Shown here: one piece after another, positions 12,690-24,559 of the stretch
Position numbering within the stretch: the stretch's first letter is position 1
Layout of the letters: each line of letters begins with the position of its first letter
Assembly: GCA_920105625.2 (NCBI GenBank)
Contig: OV050031.1
Location: 3,141,501-3,205,500, forward strand
Origin: Clusia tigrina
Taxonomy: Eukaryota; Arthropoda; Insecta; Diptera; Clusiidae
DNA: 64,000 nt
Direction of reading: 5' to 3'
Translations under genes and position numbers: made by a program
Notes under the pieces: model-generated
Databases searched by the model: none
What the model was told of the DNA's origin: nothing
The model's input: only the letters and a program-made list of their open reading frames with translations

Positions 12690-13722
12690 TTTAATAAGTA
12701 AAAAATAAATAATAAATAAATACTAAATAAAAATAAAAAATAATCAATACAAAAAATTATAATTAATGTTCCAATAAATAAGAAATAAATAATAAAAAAA
12801 TTAAAAATAAATCGATATTAACAAAAATAAATAACAAATAAATAATATGAAATAAAAATACAAATAAATAATAAATAACAAAATTATAATTAATGTTCTA
12901 ATATAGAAGAAACAAATAATAAAAAAATAAAAATAAAAAAATAAAAAAATAAAAATAAATAAATAAAAAATAAATTATAATTAATTTTTGAATAAGTAAA
13001 AAAAAAATACTAAATAAAAAATGAAAAAAATAAATAATCAATAAAAAAAAATTTTAATAAATGTTCCAATAAGTAAGAAATAAATAATAAAAAATTTAAA
13101 AATAAATAAATAAAAAATAAATCGAAATTAACAAAAGTAAATAATATAAAATAAAAATAAATAAATAAATAATAAATAAAAAAAAAATAGAATTAATGTT
13201 CTAATATAGAAGAAATAAATAATAAAAAATAAAAATAAAAAAATTAAAAATAAATTATAATAAATTTTTTAATAAGTAAAAACTAAATAATAAATAATCA
13301 CTAAATACAAAATGAAAAAAATAAATAATAAATAAATACTAAATAAAAATGTAAAAATGAAAAATAAATAATAATTAAAACATTAAAAATAAGTAATAAA
13401 TAAATGAATAATAAGAGAAACATAAAAAAATAAATAATAAATAAATAATAATTTAAACTTAAGAAATAAATAATAAATACATAATAAATAAAACATAAAA
13501 ATACAGGAAAATATATAAATGATAATTTAAAAAAAACTAGCAACAAATAAATAATAAATAAATTATAAAAAAAATAATGAATAAAAAAGAAGTAAATATA
13601 TAATAAAAGTTAGTAATTATATGATAAAAAAATTGAAAATAAATGCATACATTTTTTTAATTTTTATAAATATTGTATCAAAAATAAATAAATAATAAAA
13701 ATAAATAATAAATAAAAAAAAG
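12690..13722. repeat. AAATAA-rich low-complexity block with ~300-bp higher-order repeat
   Basis: About 1 kb consists almost only of A and T built from AAATAA/AATAAA words. Landmarks recur in order. AATAAGTA occurs at 12693, 12991 and 13271. GTTCCAATAA (with GTTCCAATAAG in copy 2) occurs at 12768 and 13063. GTTCTAATATAGAAGAA occurs at 12895 and 13198. The spacing of 280-303 bp shows that a whole ~300-bp unit was duplicated, not only the hexamer. A retrotransposon 3' end sits about 180 bp to the right. Confidence 0.9.
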
Positions 13723-13904
13723 TGTGTAAACAACCATGTTTTTACACGTAGAACAGTTCAATATTATGAGAAAATTGTGTACTAAATAATTAGTGCCTCA
13801 GCTTTAAGCTTAACATTAAGTTGTTTGTATAATTAATTATACCAATAAACACGATATAAAAAGAAAAAAATAAAAAAAGAATTATTATTATGCCTTTGAA
13901 CCAA

Positions 13905-14116
13905 CATTCCTTATTCCCTGGACAGACTTTTGAGATACATAAAGGAGACTTCTGACATTCAAATAAGTTTGAAAAGGTGTAACTTCCTTTCCAAACTCCT
14001 CTATCCTCTCCTTCCTCCAAATAGTTTTCCATGCTTACAGTACAAATGCTGATTGGAGACCTCCTTATTCGGTGGCTCTCCAACCTACCCCACTTCAATC
14101 TTTCTATCTATCTAAC
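13905..14116 (+). mobile_element. Second copy of the TATC-tailed non-LTR 3' end
   Basis: Shared with the element at 4012-4619: CAGACTTTTGAGATAC followed by ATAAAGGAGAC, then GTTTGAAAAGGTGTAAC, then GGTGGCTCTCC-x-ACCTACC, then the tail TCTATCTATCT ending about 14115. It is heavily 5'-truncated, leaving only the ORF2 tail and 3' UTR. Confidence 0.75.
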
Positions 14117-16305
14117 ACCAATATTAACTATGCCTCCAAAGGGGTTGGGGGAATAAATAATAGGAACTTACGACTCGGAAAGGAAAATGATATTCACACC
14201 TTGCCCGGGGCCTGCTTCGAGTGAATGGCCCCCGAGAGTGAATCTGGCAAGCTTAACTCAAGACCACAGAGGCTGGCCTAGTTTTTTTAGAGATATATTA
14301 GGTATAATCGTCTGGGAATGGTTTTGGAGCCTTTAAAAATTATACAGTTAAAGTCTGCCTTGATTTTTAGTAGTTCTCCATGAATACTGTTGAGGCTGTT
14401 AAAATCTAAATCCTGTCTGATCTGTCTAAAATCCCGGCTAATTAATGCTTTCCTTTGTAATAGAAAATGATCCTGTCCCACCCTCAAAATTGAATATCGA
14501 TAAATCCCATTGTAAAACATCGTCCCAATATATCGCAATTAATTGATCGATGGTTTTTTGGGTATCTCTTCTTTACAATAGAACAGTCCATCTTCCAGAG
14601 GATCCTACGAAAAGGTGGGGTTCTGTGGATGTGCTTTCATTTGAATTACCAAAGGATGTAGTTATAATTAGAGTAGAAGAAATGAATGTGCCCTGAAGGA
14701 AAGGGATACATTTTGATCATAGGACGCCTGGGATGACGGGCAGTCTATACTTTGTAGGCCATTCTGAACTACTTTGAGGAAAGAATTGAATGAATGTACG
14801 AGTATAGAAATAACGCAGTAGTACTTGTCTGAACGCTTGCTTCAGTTCCATCAGCTTGCTTTTTATGGTACAGTTACCGAAGAGATGCAAAATTGTCCCA
14901 GCTTTGCTTTCTGCCTATGGAAGTTCTATACAAATTAGGAGAGCATATTCCTGAACTTATTTCTATTACTCAGTGCCAATCCAGTGCATCAATCAAGCGT
15001 AAAATTCATTTAGTGACAATGGTCTGCATGCCTCTAACCACCTGGGTCCAAAGTGAGCCTTGATACTCGTATTGGTTTGCCTCTCTGCCAACCTTGGGAG
15101 CATTGTTCTAGTCCTGCACCTGTAGGACGACATTTGCATGACCACCAGGCCACGCAACCACTTCCAACCGTCCGTATGTAGCTACATGTAAATTTCCTTT
15201 GTCAAAGAGAATTTCCAAGGATAACTAGAAAAATTTGCTTGCATGCAGTTCTACCCCGACTTCACGTTGATTCCTCAACGTTGTGCTACGCGTATGCAAA
15301 GCATCGCCTAATCTTCCAAACGAACGCACGTGAAACAAATAAATCTATGCAATTATTGAAAGATCTTCCTATGAATTATTGCCGAGTAATTTACCAAGCG
15401 CAGTGCGAATCCTGTTCCTGTGCGTTATTGTGTCCTTTGCCAGTACTCATGCTACTCAGCGCGGCACCGTTCATCACGCATTGCCGGCTACCACGTCTCT
15501 TCAGGCGCAAACACACAAAATGTGAGGCCCAGCAGTGCAAGCCAGCACAGATTGCCCTGCTCTCCACGGTGCACGTGATGAATCTGTGCAGATACCTTTG
15601 TGGACGTGGCTGTGTCTCTGCGTTCGTCTGTGTGTGCTGCCAAAAATGTTTTCTTTTGTTTCTTGTTTGCTTAAATCCACCGTATGCAAACATCTGCCGC
15701 TCCGTCAGTCGCCGGCGTGTTCGAAAAAAATTGCTCAAGATTTGTCCTTTTCTCCTTTTGTGAAGCTGCGCATGCGCATGCGCATCTTTTGTGTGCCAAC
15801 CCAAGCCCAGCACCAAAGCAATGCTGTACTTGCAGCGCGTAATCCTCCTCATCGACATCATCTCCGCCTTTTTGAGTTCTTAAGTATTTTTGCTTCACAT
15901 GCCAGCGACGGTGCGGGTATTAAAATTTCGGTTAAAAGCCGAAATTGAGGATGACGAAGGAGACCATTGTTTGCGCACTTCCGCTGCAAACTCTGGAAAG
16001 GATTATGAGCAATGTAGGCTATTTATAGACAGAAGCCCGAACTCTGAGCAGTGCTTGGCAGTTATTTAATCTAAATGTAAATTTCCCAACAGTGATGAAC
16101 AGTGAAGCCGCCGTCTCCGTCTCGGTCTCAATCGCAGTGCCAAAAAGGCTCCAATCCTACGAAACATGACACAACTATTCAGTCGCAAAACGCCATGTTT
16201 CTACTTCTGGGCCCAACTTTCCCAAACGCATTCCTAATGTAACTCTAATCTCACAAACCATGTCAAAACTTCTGACTCGAAGGAAACCACTGGTCTGCTT
16301 CTGAA

Positions 16306-16560
16306 CCCCTCTTCTCCAAACTGGAAGATTTCTTCGACAAAACATTCAACATCTTCACCTGTGATCAAAGTCCTCTCTCTGGGACTTAAAAGGACCCTTC
16401 TCGAAGACCCTTCAGATTCCCGTGAATGTACGCCTCTACTGCTAGGCCCCACTTCTCCAAATTGAAAGATTTCTTTAGCAAAACAATCAGCATCTTCACC
16501 TGTGATCAAAGTCCTCTCTCTGGGACTTGAAAAGACCCTTCTCTAAAACCCCTCAGATCC
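16306..16560. repeat. 141-bp tandem duplication, frame-preserving
   Basis: CTTCTCCAAA begins matching blocks at 16311 and 16452. Both contain CAACATCTTCACCTGTGATC or CAGCATCTTCACCTGTGATC, then AAAGTCCTCTCTCTGGGACTT. As 141 is a multiple of 3, the minus-strand frame 16234-16509 carries the peptide motif ITGEDxxCFxxEIFQFGE twice. No flanking exon signals support a gene. Confidence 0.85.
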
Positions 16561-17726
16561 CCTTAAATGCACCCCTCTGCTACTGTGCCCAGCTGCCAAA
16601 CTTCCCCTCTGCTACTGTGCCCAACTGCGCCAAGCTTCCTCAATGCCAAGTGGCACTTCCAGAGCAGAGCCGATCCCATGACCATAGCACCAACTCCACC
16701 GTTCCGCTTGGTGGCCGTTTAGCGTCACTTGCTTAGCTCCGGCCTAATCGTCGAATTTGCTAATTGCCAACCAAGCACGGAGGAGCCCGCCACAATTTAT
16801 TGCCGGCTGATCTGCATGCCGCCAAACGCAGTCGTGCGCCACCTGAGCTCTTCTCCGCGCACAGGCACTTCCTGCCGTCCACATACGAAGCCAAAGTTAT
16901 TAAAACTGTCGTTGGCATACATGAAACCCCGCCCATTTTTTGTAGCAGCAATCAAGCTATGGCTAAGCTTGCATATTTAATAGCTCCAAAAGATTCATTT
17001 ATCCACTCCAGCAACACACTCCCCAGTGCGAGGCGGTGCTCAATCTGCGTGCTCCTGTTGCAGTACCGCAAGAATGCATTTGTCAGAATGGGAGACCGCA
17101 AGGTTTGTGCCGTCAGCACTGAGGCTCCTATGCATTATGGTACAACCGAGGGTAGGGGAGGGGCCACTGACAAATCTTCCGCTAGAATATTTCATATTCC
17201 ATGCCGCTACTATTGATCCCATGGCTTCTGAGACTGGGGTACATGACGAGAGAGCTGCTCTTCGTTGGCTGGTTAAGGTGACTAGTTCAACACTTTCACT
17301 TGGACCATGAATACCGATCTGGTTTCTTCACATACAGCTTATTGGTACAGAGAAGGGGGCGGGGATGCTGCTAAATAAGGTGACATCCTCCTGTTGTGGA
17401 GCAATTCAGTAAGTGAACTTTCAGTAGATGAGACTTATCGTGGAAACTTCCGAGTGGAAATTTCTCTTCCACTTTTAAATGGAATTCTTAAACGATTCCT
17501 AGTCCCCAAATAAGGAGCTGCCTTTTTACTAGGAGAAAAAGTATGCTCGTATATTCCGATGGGGCTTGATATTTCCCTCAGTGAGATAAGTTTGGTCCAG
17601 GACAATCTCAAAGGAGCCTATGCACGTGTGACTATCTCTTTGTGTATAGAAGAGAGTCTCATAATTAGATCAGTCGATCAGTAGCTCAAAGCTTCGGACA
17701 CACACTGACGCCCTTGGAGTTGCTCT

Positions 17727-18110
17727 GAGAGACCTATTGGCTTTCAACCATGACGAGCTCTTGATGAATTTTGGGAGGATACATAAGATCAATAAGGGGA
17801 TAGATCCCTAAGTGAGTTTTGGCTGGATAGAAATGAGAACGTCTCCTGCTGCGAAGACCGAGCTTCTCCAGAGAAATGGTGACATAATTAATTTGTTTAT
17901 TTTAAGCCTGAGAGACCTCCTATCCTTAAGCCCTGACGAGTTCTTAATGAACTCCGCGAAGTGTCTAACACGCTTCCCGGTTGGATGAGACCACTGAAGA
18001 GATAGATCCCTAAGTGAGTTTTGGCTGAATAGAAGACAGAACGACTCATACTGCGAACACGGAGATTCTCCAGAAAAATGGCCTCTTTATCGGACCCAAG
18101 TGAGATAATT
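17727..18110. repeat. Diverged ~183-bp tandem duplication
   Basis: GAGAGACCT starts two blocks at 17727 and 17910. Each then contains a -CTGACGAGTTCTT- or -ATGACGAGCTCTT- block followed by GATAGATCCCTAAGTGAGTT. After that come GGCTGAATAGAA or GGCTGGATAGAA and then GAGCTTCTCCAGA or GAGATTCTCCAGA. Indels make the alignment imperfect. Confidence 0.8.
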
Positions 18111-19116
18111 AACTTTGATATCTTAAGTCATACTTTTTCTTCCTCGATTGTGGTGACTTCTGCTTGGAATACACTGAAGTCAGAGCTGGCAGTGCGAAAT
18201 TAGTCAGAACGCATTGAAATCCAACTTAGCACTTCTGCACTGAGCCGAATTGTGAGTTGGTGGCGACCCCACCAATTTTTCCAAACGCCACTTTGCTGAT
18301 CAAATACTCGTAGCTGCCAAGTCCCACAAGTGCCACGAAAAGCGAGCAGATTGATTGGAGCATGCTTTAGCTACGGGTCCGGTGGAAGCACGCTGCGCCA
18401 GTTGCACAGAACTCGCACTACTCCAGCGATACCGTACGGAATTGGGCAATCCTCAGGCCGGGCCAGCAGGCATAAATCATCATCTCAGCTGTCGAATGCA
18501 TGCATGCATACAAGACGCTGCTGCTGCCAACTGCTACGAACAATTAAAATAAATTGCAGCCACCAATGCGACTCTGGTGATGGTGCACACCTCCTTAGCC
18601 CGCAGAGCGACGATGCTCCATTTACGAGTGTAGCATTTGTTCAGGCAGGCGGCGTTTGTGGGCAAAAGGAGAACGATTTAAGTGTCTATGGAGCAACAGC
18701 GGAGTGCAGCAAAAACGCTCGTGAGCCGGTCGCATGCATGTGTGGATGGCGCTCGTGCGCCTCCGCCTGATTTGGACCGAACAGCAGAGCGCACGGGAGC
18801 AGCGCTGGCAGTGGCTGCCAATTCCCATTCCAATTTTCGTCTTGCTTTCGTGGCTCTTCTATCGCTGCCGCTTTTGCAGTTGTTGTGCCGTGATTTTTGT
18901 CTTCGCATTTTGTCTTTCAGTTCCTTTTTGTTGACACAACAGCGCCAGCTTGTGAGTGTGTGTGTGGCTCCCAGCTGGACGCTGGTCAGTCGCCTTTCTA
19001 TCTGCAAGCTCAGCAGATCTGTGGCGATTTTTCGTTGAGCCATTCCAAGAGCTCCGCGCTGCCTGATGTTTCCAAATGTAATCGATCGCCTCAGAAGTGG
19101 TTCGGCTGATAAACTG

Positions 19117-19195
19117 TTGATGTTGTTGTTGTTGTTGTTGTTGGCATTGATGTTGCTGATGTTGTTGTTGTTGTTGTTGTTGCTGCTGCTGCTGC
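19117..19195. repeat. (GTT)n / (GCT)n compound microsatellite
   Basis: Runs of GTT are interrupted by GGCATTGAT and GCTGAT and end in GCTGCTGCTGCT. The opposite strand reads as threonine runs and is not a gene. Confidence 0.9.
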
Positions 19196-19702
19196 TAACA
19201 TTTGTGTCAATTTTTGATGCCGCGCGGAATCTGGTTTAAGTCGCTCGCTGCCCGATTCCTGCTCAGAATTAAGCGGTAGCTGCTCTTTTCCAACTATTAA
19301 TTTTCTGCTTAATAGTCTGCCATTTAATGGGAGTTGACAGGTCCGTGGCAAGGTGCAAGGTAATTTGTCTTGATGGCCACTAATGCAGCAGAACGCGCGG
19401 AGGCCGCAGGGACCCCGTACGAATTCATATCCAGTTAGTTTCAAATCTGCGCGGATTTATTCAGAGTGACTCTTGTTTGGATTGTATGCCATTAATTCTA
19501 AAAGAAGGTGACCACCACCGCAGCCGTGGTGATGTTGGTCACAGAAATCCGGAAGTAAATACGAGTCCCTCGCAGGAATTGTAGGAGTAGTCCTTGATTG
19601 TCTGTCATAGTGATTTTATATATCTTTCAGGGTTGGGGAATGTGGTCTATTCGGAGCATTGCGTCTGCAGGAAAATTCCAATAGCAATATTCGGAGCTCT
19701 TT

Positions 19703-19833
19703 TATCATTTGAGCTGTGCTTCAGCCATGTCCTGGTACAGATCCTTTGTCCTTTCAGCTGTGATTCAACCGTGTCCTGGTGTAGATCCTTCATCATTTTA
19801 GCTGTTATTCAGCCATGTCCTGTTGGTTCCTTC
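19703..19833. repeat. ~50-bp minisatellite, three units
   Basis: The unit contains AGCTGTGATTCAGCCATGTC then CTGGTGTAGATCCTTCATC. Three successive units begin at about 19711, 19758 and 19799 with substitutions. Confidence 0.85.
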
Positions 19834-20330
19834 CCACTGATTTAATTTTGTGATATTCTGAATGCCCCCGATTTGGAATTTATGTATGTGGGCTGAATAG
19901 GGATTTCAGAGCTGTAGATGGGTGGATTTGGTGGGAATGCTTCTTGTTATTGCGAATAGGAAAGCTGAGACGTTTTCTTCGTTATTCCTTCCCCACCTGC
20001 CGTTGCTTCCTCTCACTGATAGGTGGTACCTCACAATCTTTTGGGGTCATCATATTTTTGTTTGCCCTCCCCAAAGAGTGATTGGGTGCTTCAGATGGTG
20101 TTGGTTTTTATGAGTACTTGTGTACTCTCACTTCCAGCTCGTCAGTTAGTGCCCCTCAGACGCGCCTTGCAGCTGTAGACAGATTTTGCTCTGCTAATGG
20201 TGATCTACATAGTTGGCATTCTCTCCTTAGACGGTTTTTTCCGTTCACGCGTTGCTCGATCTTACTAGAACTTTTCCTTATCTAGTGTTTGGAAGTTTTG
20301 CATATACGAGTATGTACTGCAACTGAGACA

Positions 20331-20400
20331 AAGTTAGGTTAGTCTGGCTGACCGAACAGGCTACGCAGGGACTTGTTAGATCCTGAGCTAAGGCAAGCAT
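20331..20400 (+). repeat. Dispersed repeat, copy 2
   Basis: It matches the reverse complement of 6118-6195 (see that entry). The shared blocks are TTAGGTTAGT, CTGGCTGACCGAA and TTGTTAGATCCTGAGC. Confidence 0.7.
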
Positions 20401-21379
20401 TGAATTGCAATCCTGCATAACCGGGGGTCAATATCACTATCGATTTTTAGTTGTGGATGGAGGCCCAAATGACTACTCGAAGCCCGTTAGTTTGTTTTGT
20501 GGTCAGACTGTTGGGGTTTTCGTGTACACTGAGCCTGCTCAGTAGGGCTTTAGTCCTGGTGAGTGGTGGGATGGAAGATCCATGCATGATTTTACTGTTA
20601 TTGACTGACGATCGATCTTCTTGCCGCATGCCGAAGTCTATCTGATGCCTACCTCCTGTGTGTTTTAGGGTCAGTAAAGTGAAGTGACCTGAGCATATGA
20701 AATCAACGTTATTTGGTCTGTTCAGGAGACACTGAGAAAAGCTGTCTTCCCTTCGCAAACAGATCTGGCGTGGATCCCAAAATGTTTGCTTGACATTGTA
20801 GTCACCTGCTCATGAATTTCTTACCAAGGGTATTGAAGAATCCAGCGAAGTGTATGGCGAACACTCTAGTGGAGAACTGTTAACATGATAGCGTGGCTGT
20901 ATAGGTTTGAAATAGCACATCTTGGAGGACAATGCTCACTGTGACATTTGCTCCCCACCAGTGTAGTGAAATGGATGTTGCCTGAAGATAGTCTTCACAA
21001 TATCCTTCGCGGTCGTATTGTTTTACTCGAGTTCTTATTAAGATTAATAAATAGAGGAAGGAACTAGTTCTTCTAGTAGGAAAGCTAAAGTTCACTTTGC
21101 TGAGCAGAAAACCCCTGTTTAGCTCTCTCGAATACAAAACATTCAATTGGCAAATTTCTGTGATTTTTTGGAGACGGAAAGGGAAAAAGTTTGAATCGAC
21201 GCACGTAAGAAAAATTATGGAGTTCAGCATTCCCACTAAAGAAGTGGAAACTGAACAGTAAGAACCTGCTTCAGGTGAACCCTTCCACCCAGGATAGAGG
21301 TGCTTTCTCTAGACAGTGTTGTTTTTTGACTCACTCTACAGATGCTAAATATACACCAATGGAGAAGAAGGGACAGATT

Positions 21380-21760
21380 TCACTAAGCGAAGTGGCCAAT
21401 CAAGTCAATTCGTGGGCCTAATATATCCCTGTGTAAATACACCCAGTAAATACACCCATGGTGGACATGTGAGTTCCCCGCCACACTGTGGAAGGAAAAG
21501 CGGTAGCCCAGAACAAACTTTGTTGTAGTGAGCACACCAGCAGGGCACTTCATTTCTGCCTGGCTAGCGGAGTAAATGTGAATACTCACATCACTTCTAG
21601 CATTACAAATAACCCACATAGATGACTGATATATTGCTGTCAGTTCTGCCTGAAAGATAATGCAATGCTCAGGAAGGTGGAGATGATCTCAGTACCAGAA
21701 AATACCGCAATTGTCGCCAGTTTCCAGCTGGGAGCCAAACTGTGTACTGCTTTGGAATGA
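21380..21760 (-). mobile_element. Non-LTR retrotransposon RNase H relic
   Basis: The minus strand reads IFQAELTAIYQSSMWVI, then VSIHIYSASQAEMK, then TTTKFVLGYRF, then VYLHRDILGPRIDLIGHFA. This is the order of the RNase H domain in R1/Jockey-class ORF2 proteins (QAE-AI, IY-DSQAA-K, TS-V, WVPGHRDI-GNE-AD). The catalytic D of 'DSQ' is A here and the PGH motif is lost. Stops upstream near 21700 confirm decay. Confidence 0.7.
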
Positions 21761-22860
21761 ACAAAAGCCGCAGAAGACAGGAAGCAAGCAGCCTTTAGCA
21801 TGGACTTTGGGAGGCATAACTCTACGAACTATCCGTCTCTGCTAGGGATAAGGGTGGTAAACCCGTTGGGGATACAGCAAATATAGGTGATGTCTGTTGC
21901 TGCACACATGTCTGGAATTGAAATGATAGCGTTGCCCAGGTCTGAACTGGTCCGGCGCGATATAGCACTGAGTCTGGCTGCTGAGCACTTGGCTTGTTCT
22001 TTGGCCAGAAGTGTGGTAGGGAGCTAGTGAAGGATTCCACACCGATTTCTTTGGGGTATTGAAATACTAAATTGTTATATAGACAGACAGATCCGTTTCT
22101 TAAGTTTATTAATGCATCAGTGGATTATTGGAAGCATCCCTTTAGACACCTGGAAAGAGGAGAATAGAATATAAGTAGGGTAGCCCGGAGAACCGCCGAC
22201 GAAACAGGTCTCCTAGCACTCAAGCATTGAAGCCCATTGTACTACAGTCTTCTGGATGCTAAGTAATTATAATAAGGAATGCCTCAGAATCTCGATGCAT
22301 TGCAAACAAAGGACTCAGAGAATATACATTATAAGTCCATAAACATGCTCTGAAGTGGGCATGGTGAGCAATGTGGCAGTTACAGAAAGAAAGCGTGAGA
22401 ATTGAGTAGATAGAATCGGAAGAAGTCTCAGAAGAGATTTGGAAGGTTTTGCTGAAACGCAGGAGCAGCGTGGAAAACAAGAAAAATTCGTTGACCTCCA
22501 CAGAGACACGGTTAATCTTCAAGATTTCAGAGCCTCATTGAGTTGACTGGCATATTCAGCTAGCAACAAACCTCGCATGCGTGTCCTGCAAACTTCCCTT
22601 CTCTCCGCCTCGGCACGGAGGTTGAAAAAAGTATTTTTATTGTAATCCTTTCAACCCATTGCTGAGAAGGACTTGATTTTGCACACCGAGGAGCAGAATT
22701 TTAAGCCATAAATCGTGCTGGCAAACACGTTCTACGAGCAGAGCCTGAAAAGATTATAAAAAGAGGAAAACCGAATATTTCGCAAACAATTTTATAGAAA
22801 TTGAAACATCTGGACTCGAATGGCACTGCACACACCTTTTGTGCTCCAAGTGAGATGTGC

Positions 22861-22896
<36 letters not shown>
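22861..22896. repeat. (GTT)n microsatellite
   Basis: About twelve uninterrupted GTT units. Frames on the other strand read as poly-Q, poly-N or poly-T depending on phase and are not evidence of a gene. Confidence 0.95.
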
Positions 22897-24530
22897 GTCG
22901 TCTGCACAATAAAACATAATAAATTGAAAATAAAATAAAGGAGCGAGAGACACAGCAGAAGCACAGCGAAGCAGAAACTGCCACACGAAGCTGATCAGGC
23001 CTCCAAAAGTCCTTGCTAAAGGCTGCTCGTAATACTGCTGCCTTCTGCGGCTTTTGTTCCTTGCAAAGCAGTGCTGAACTACAACAAAAACGAACCTAAC
23101 CGAGCTGAACTGAACTGAGCTGAGCTGAACTGGTTGCTGGCTCCGCCTTTGTTATAGGCACGAAAGACGCGCTTTACACACTCATGAGCATTCTGCCTTT
23201 TAAGGATAATACGCGCACAATTGAACACAAAAGCGACGCCAAAGCAAAAACGCCAACTTTCTGCCCGCTGCATCAGGATACAAGATCGCCGACCAAACAG
23301 CGAGTACAAACAAGACAAACGCGTCCGTCGCGTATTCTCGAGCAGATGTTGTGGAAAGTTTTCCTCAACTGAACCGAACTGAAGAATATTATTTCTTTAA
23401 ATTAAAATCCACGAGAGTACAATGAAGAAACAAAGAACAATAAAAAAAGAGGAGTATGGCGAATGGAAAGGCAACTGCCCTGCTATTGCCGCACACTAGA
23501 GCACATTTAATAGCAATGGTCTACGCAGGACATGCTTCCACAACTGGTTGTGGCATGGTCGAGCAGCGCACCTCGAGTCTCGGAAGTCTCAGTGTGAGTG
23601 GTGGTGAAACTAGTGCCGAGTCACAGGATACGCCAACAGACAAGACCTCGTAGAAGTCGATGATGATGATCACACTGCTGCGGCTGCGGCTGCTGCTGCT
23701 GCGGCGGCTCCTGCTGTTGATGATTACGATGTTGGCACGTGTGCTGGTGTACATCTGTAGGCTGAGCAGACCGTCCTCGCTGGTGTGCCCGCTGCTTTGC
23801 ATTTGCCAATTTGCAATTCCTTGGCAGCTGTCGCTGTAGTCACGCAAGTTCAGCGCTTACGCTTAGGGAGCATTCGGTATTTGGCCGGGCGCTCTAACAA
23901 AATCGTAGCTGATACAGGACTATCAGGTATGTGTGTGTGTGTGTCTTATGCTGTGTAGGTATGTGTAAAGGACACCAAATGGGATCAGAGCAAAAGCGCA
24001 ACACGTGTTTAAATCGTAAAATTAATTTTTATAGCTGAGCACGATGGCAGGAACCCTACATAATTGCCGCTGCTTGTTCCCCTCCCCTCCAAACATGCCC
24101 ATTTACATTTCGTTACAGCATATCCCTGGCAAAGAAAGACTTCTGCCGCAAGTTGCTGAAAATTATAATGCTGTTTAATTATTATTTATTCCAACGTCTT
24201 CTACCTCAAGGATCAACCCCTCTGCGAAGGTTACCACAGCAAAAAGATATACATATAAATAATAATTGAACTAGCAAATCTTGCCTTGTCATGTGACAAA
24301 AAGAAAAATAATAGTAACAGCAGAAAACATGTCCTTTTGTCTGGACTGAGCTGAGCCCGAGAGAGAAATACGGTTTTTTTTCAGTCCTTCGAACAAAGGA
24401 GATCATTTCGGTCCGCTCTTTGTAAAGGAATGCATAGCGCGGATCCCTTACAAGAAGCTGCACACTCACACATCCGCAGTGTGCTAGTTGCGCAGTGCTC
24501 CAAGCCGCAAATAGAAGACACGTTTCCTGG

Positions 24531-24559
24531 CACACACAAACACACACACACACACACAC
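24531..24559. repeat. (CA)n microsatellite
   Basis: A CA run with one AA interruption. Confidence 0.95.

Noticed and set aside
13301..13546. Hydrophobic 81-codon frame on the minus strand
   Set aside because: It is purely the translation of the AAATAA low-complexity block.
15239..15861. Frames of 174 (+) and 156 (-) codons over the same DNA
   Set aside because: They are mutually overlapping on opposite strands, cysteine/arginine rich, and have no recognisable motif. They are consistent with chance in a GC-richer island.
18330..19043. Frames of 146, 121 and 118 codons on both strands
   Set aside because: Same pattern of overlapping, low-information translations, with no start context or splice partners.
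22701..22986. Overlapping frames with poly-Q, poly-N or poly-T
   Set aside because: They are produced by the GTT microsatellite in three phases. No exon context.
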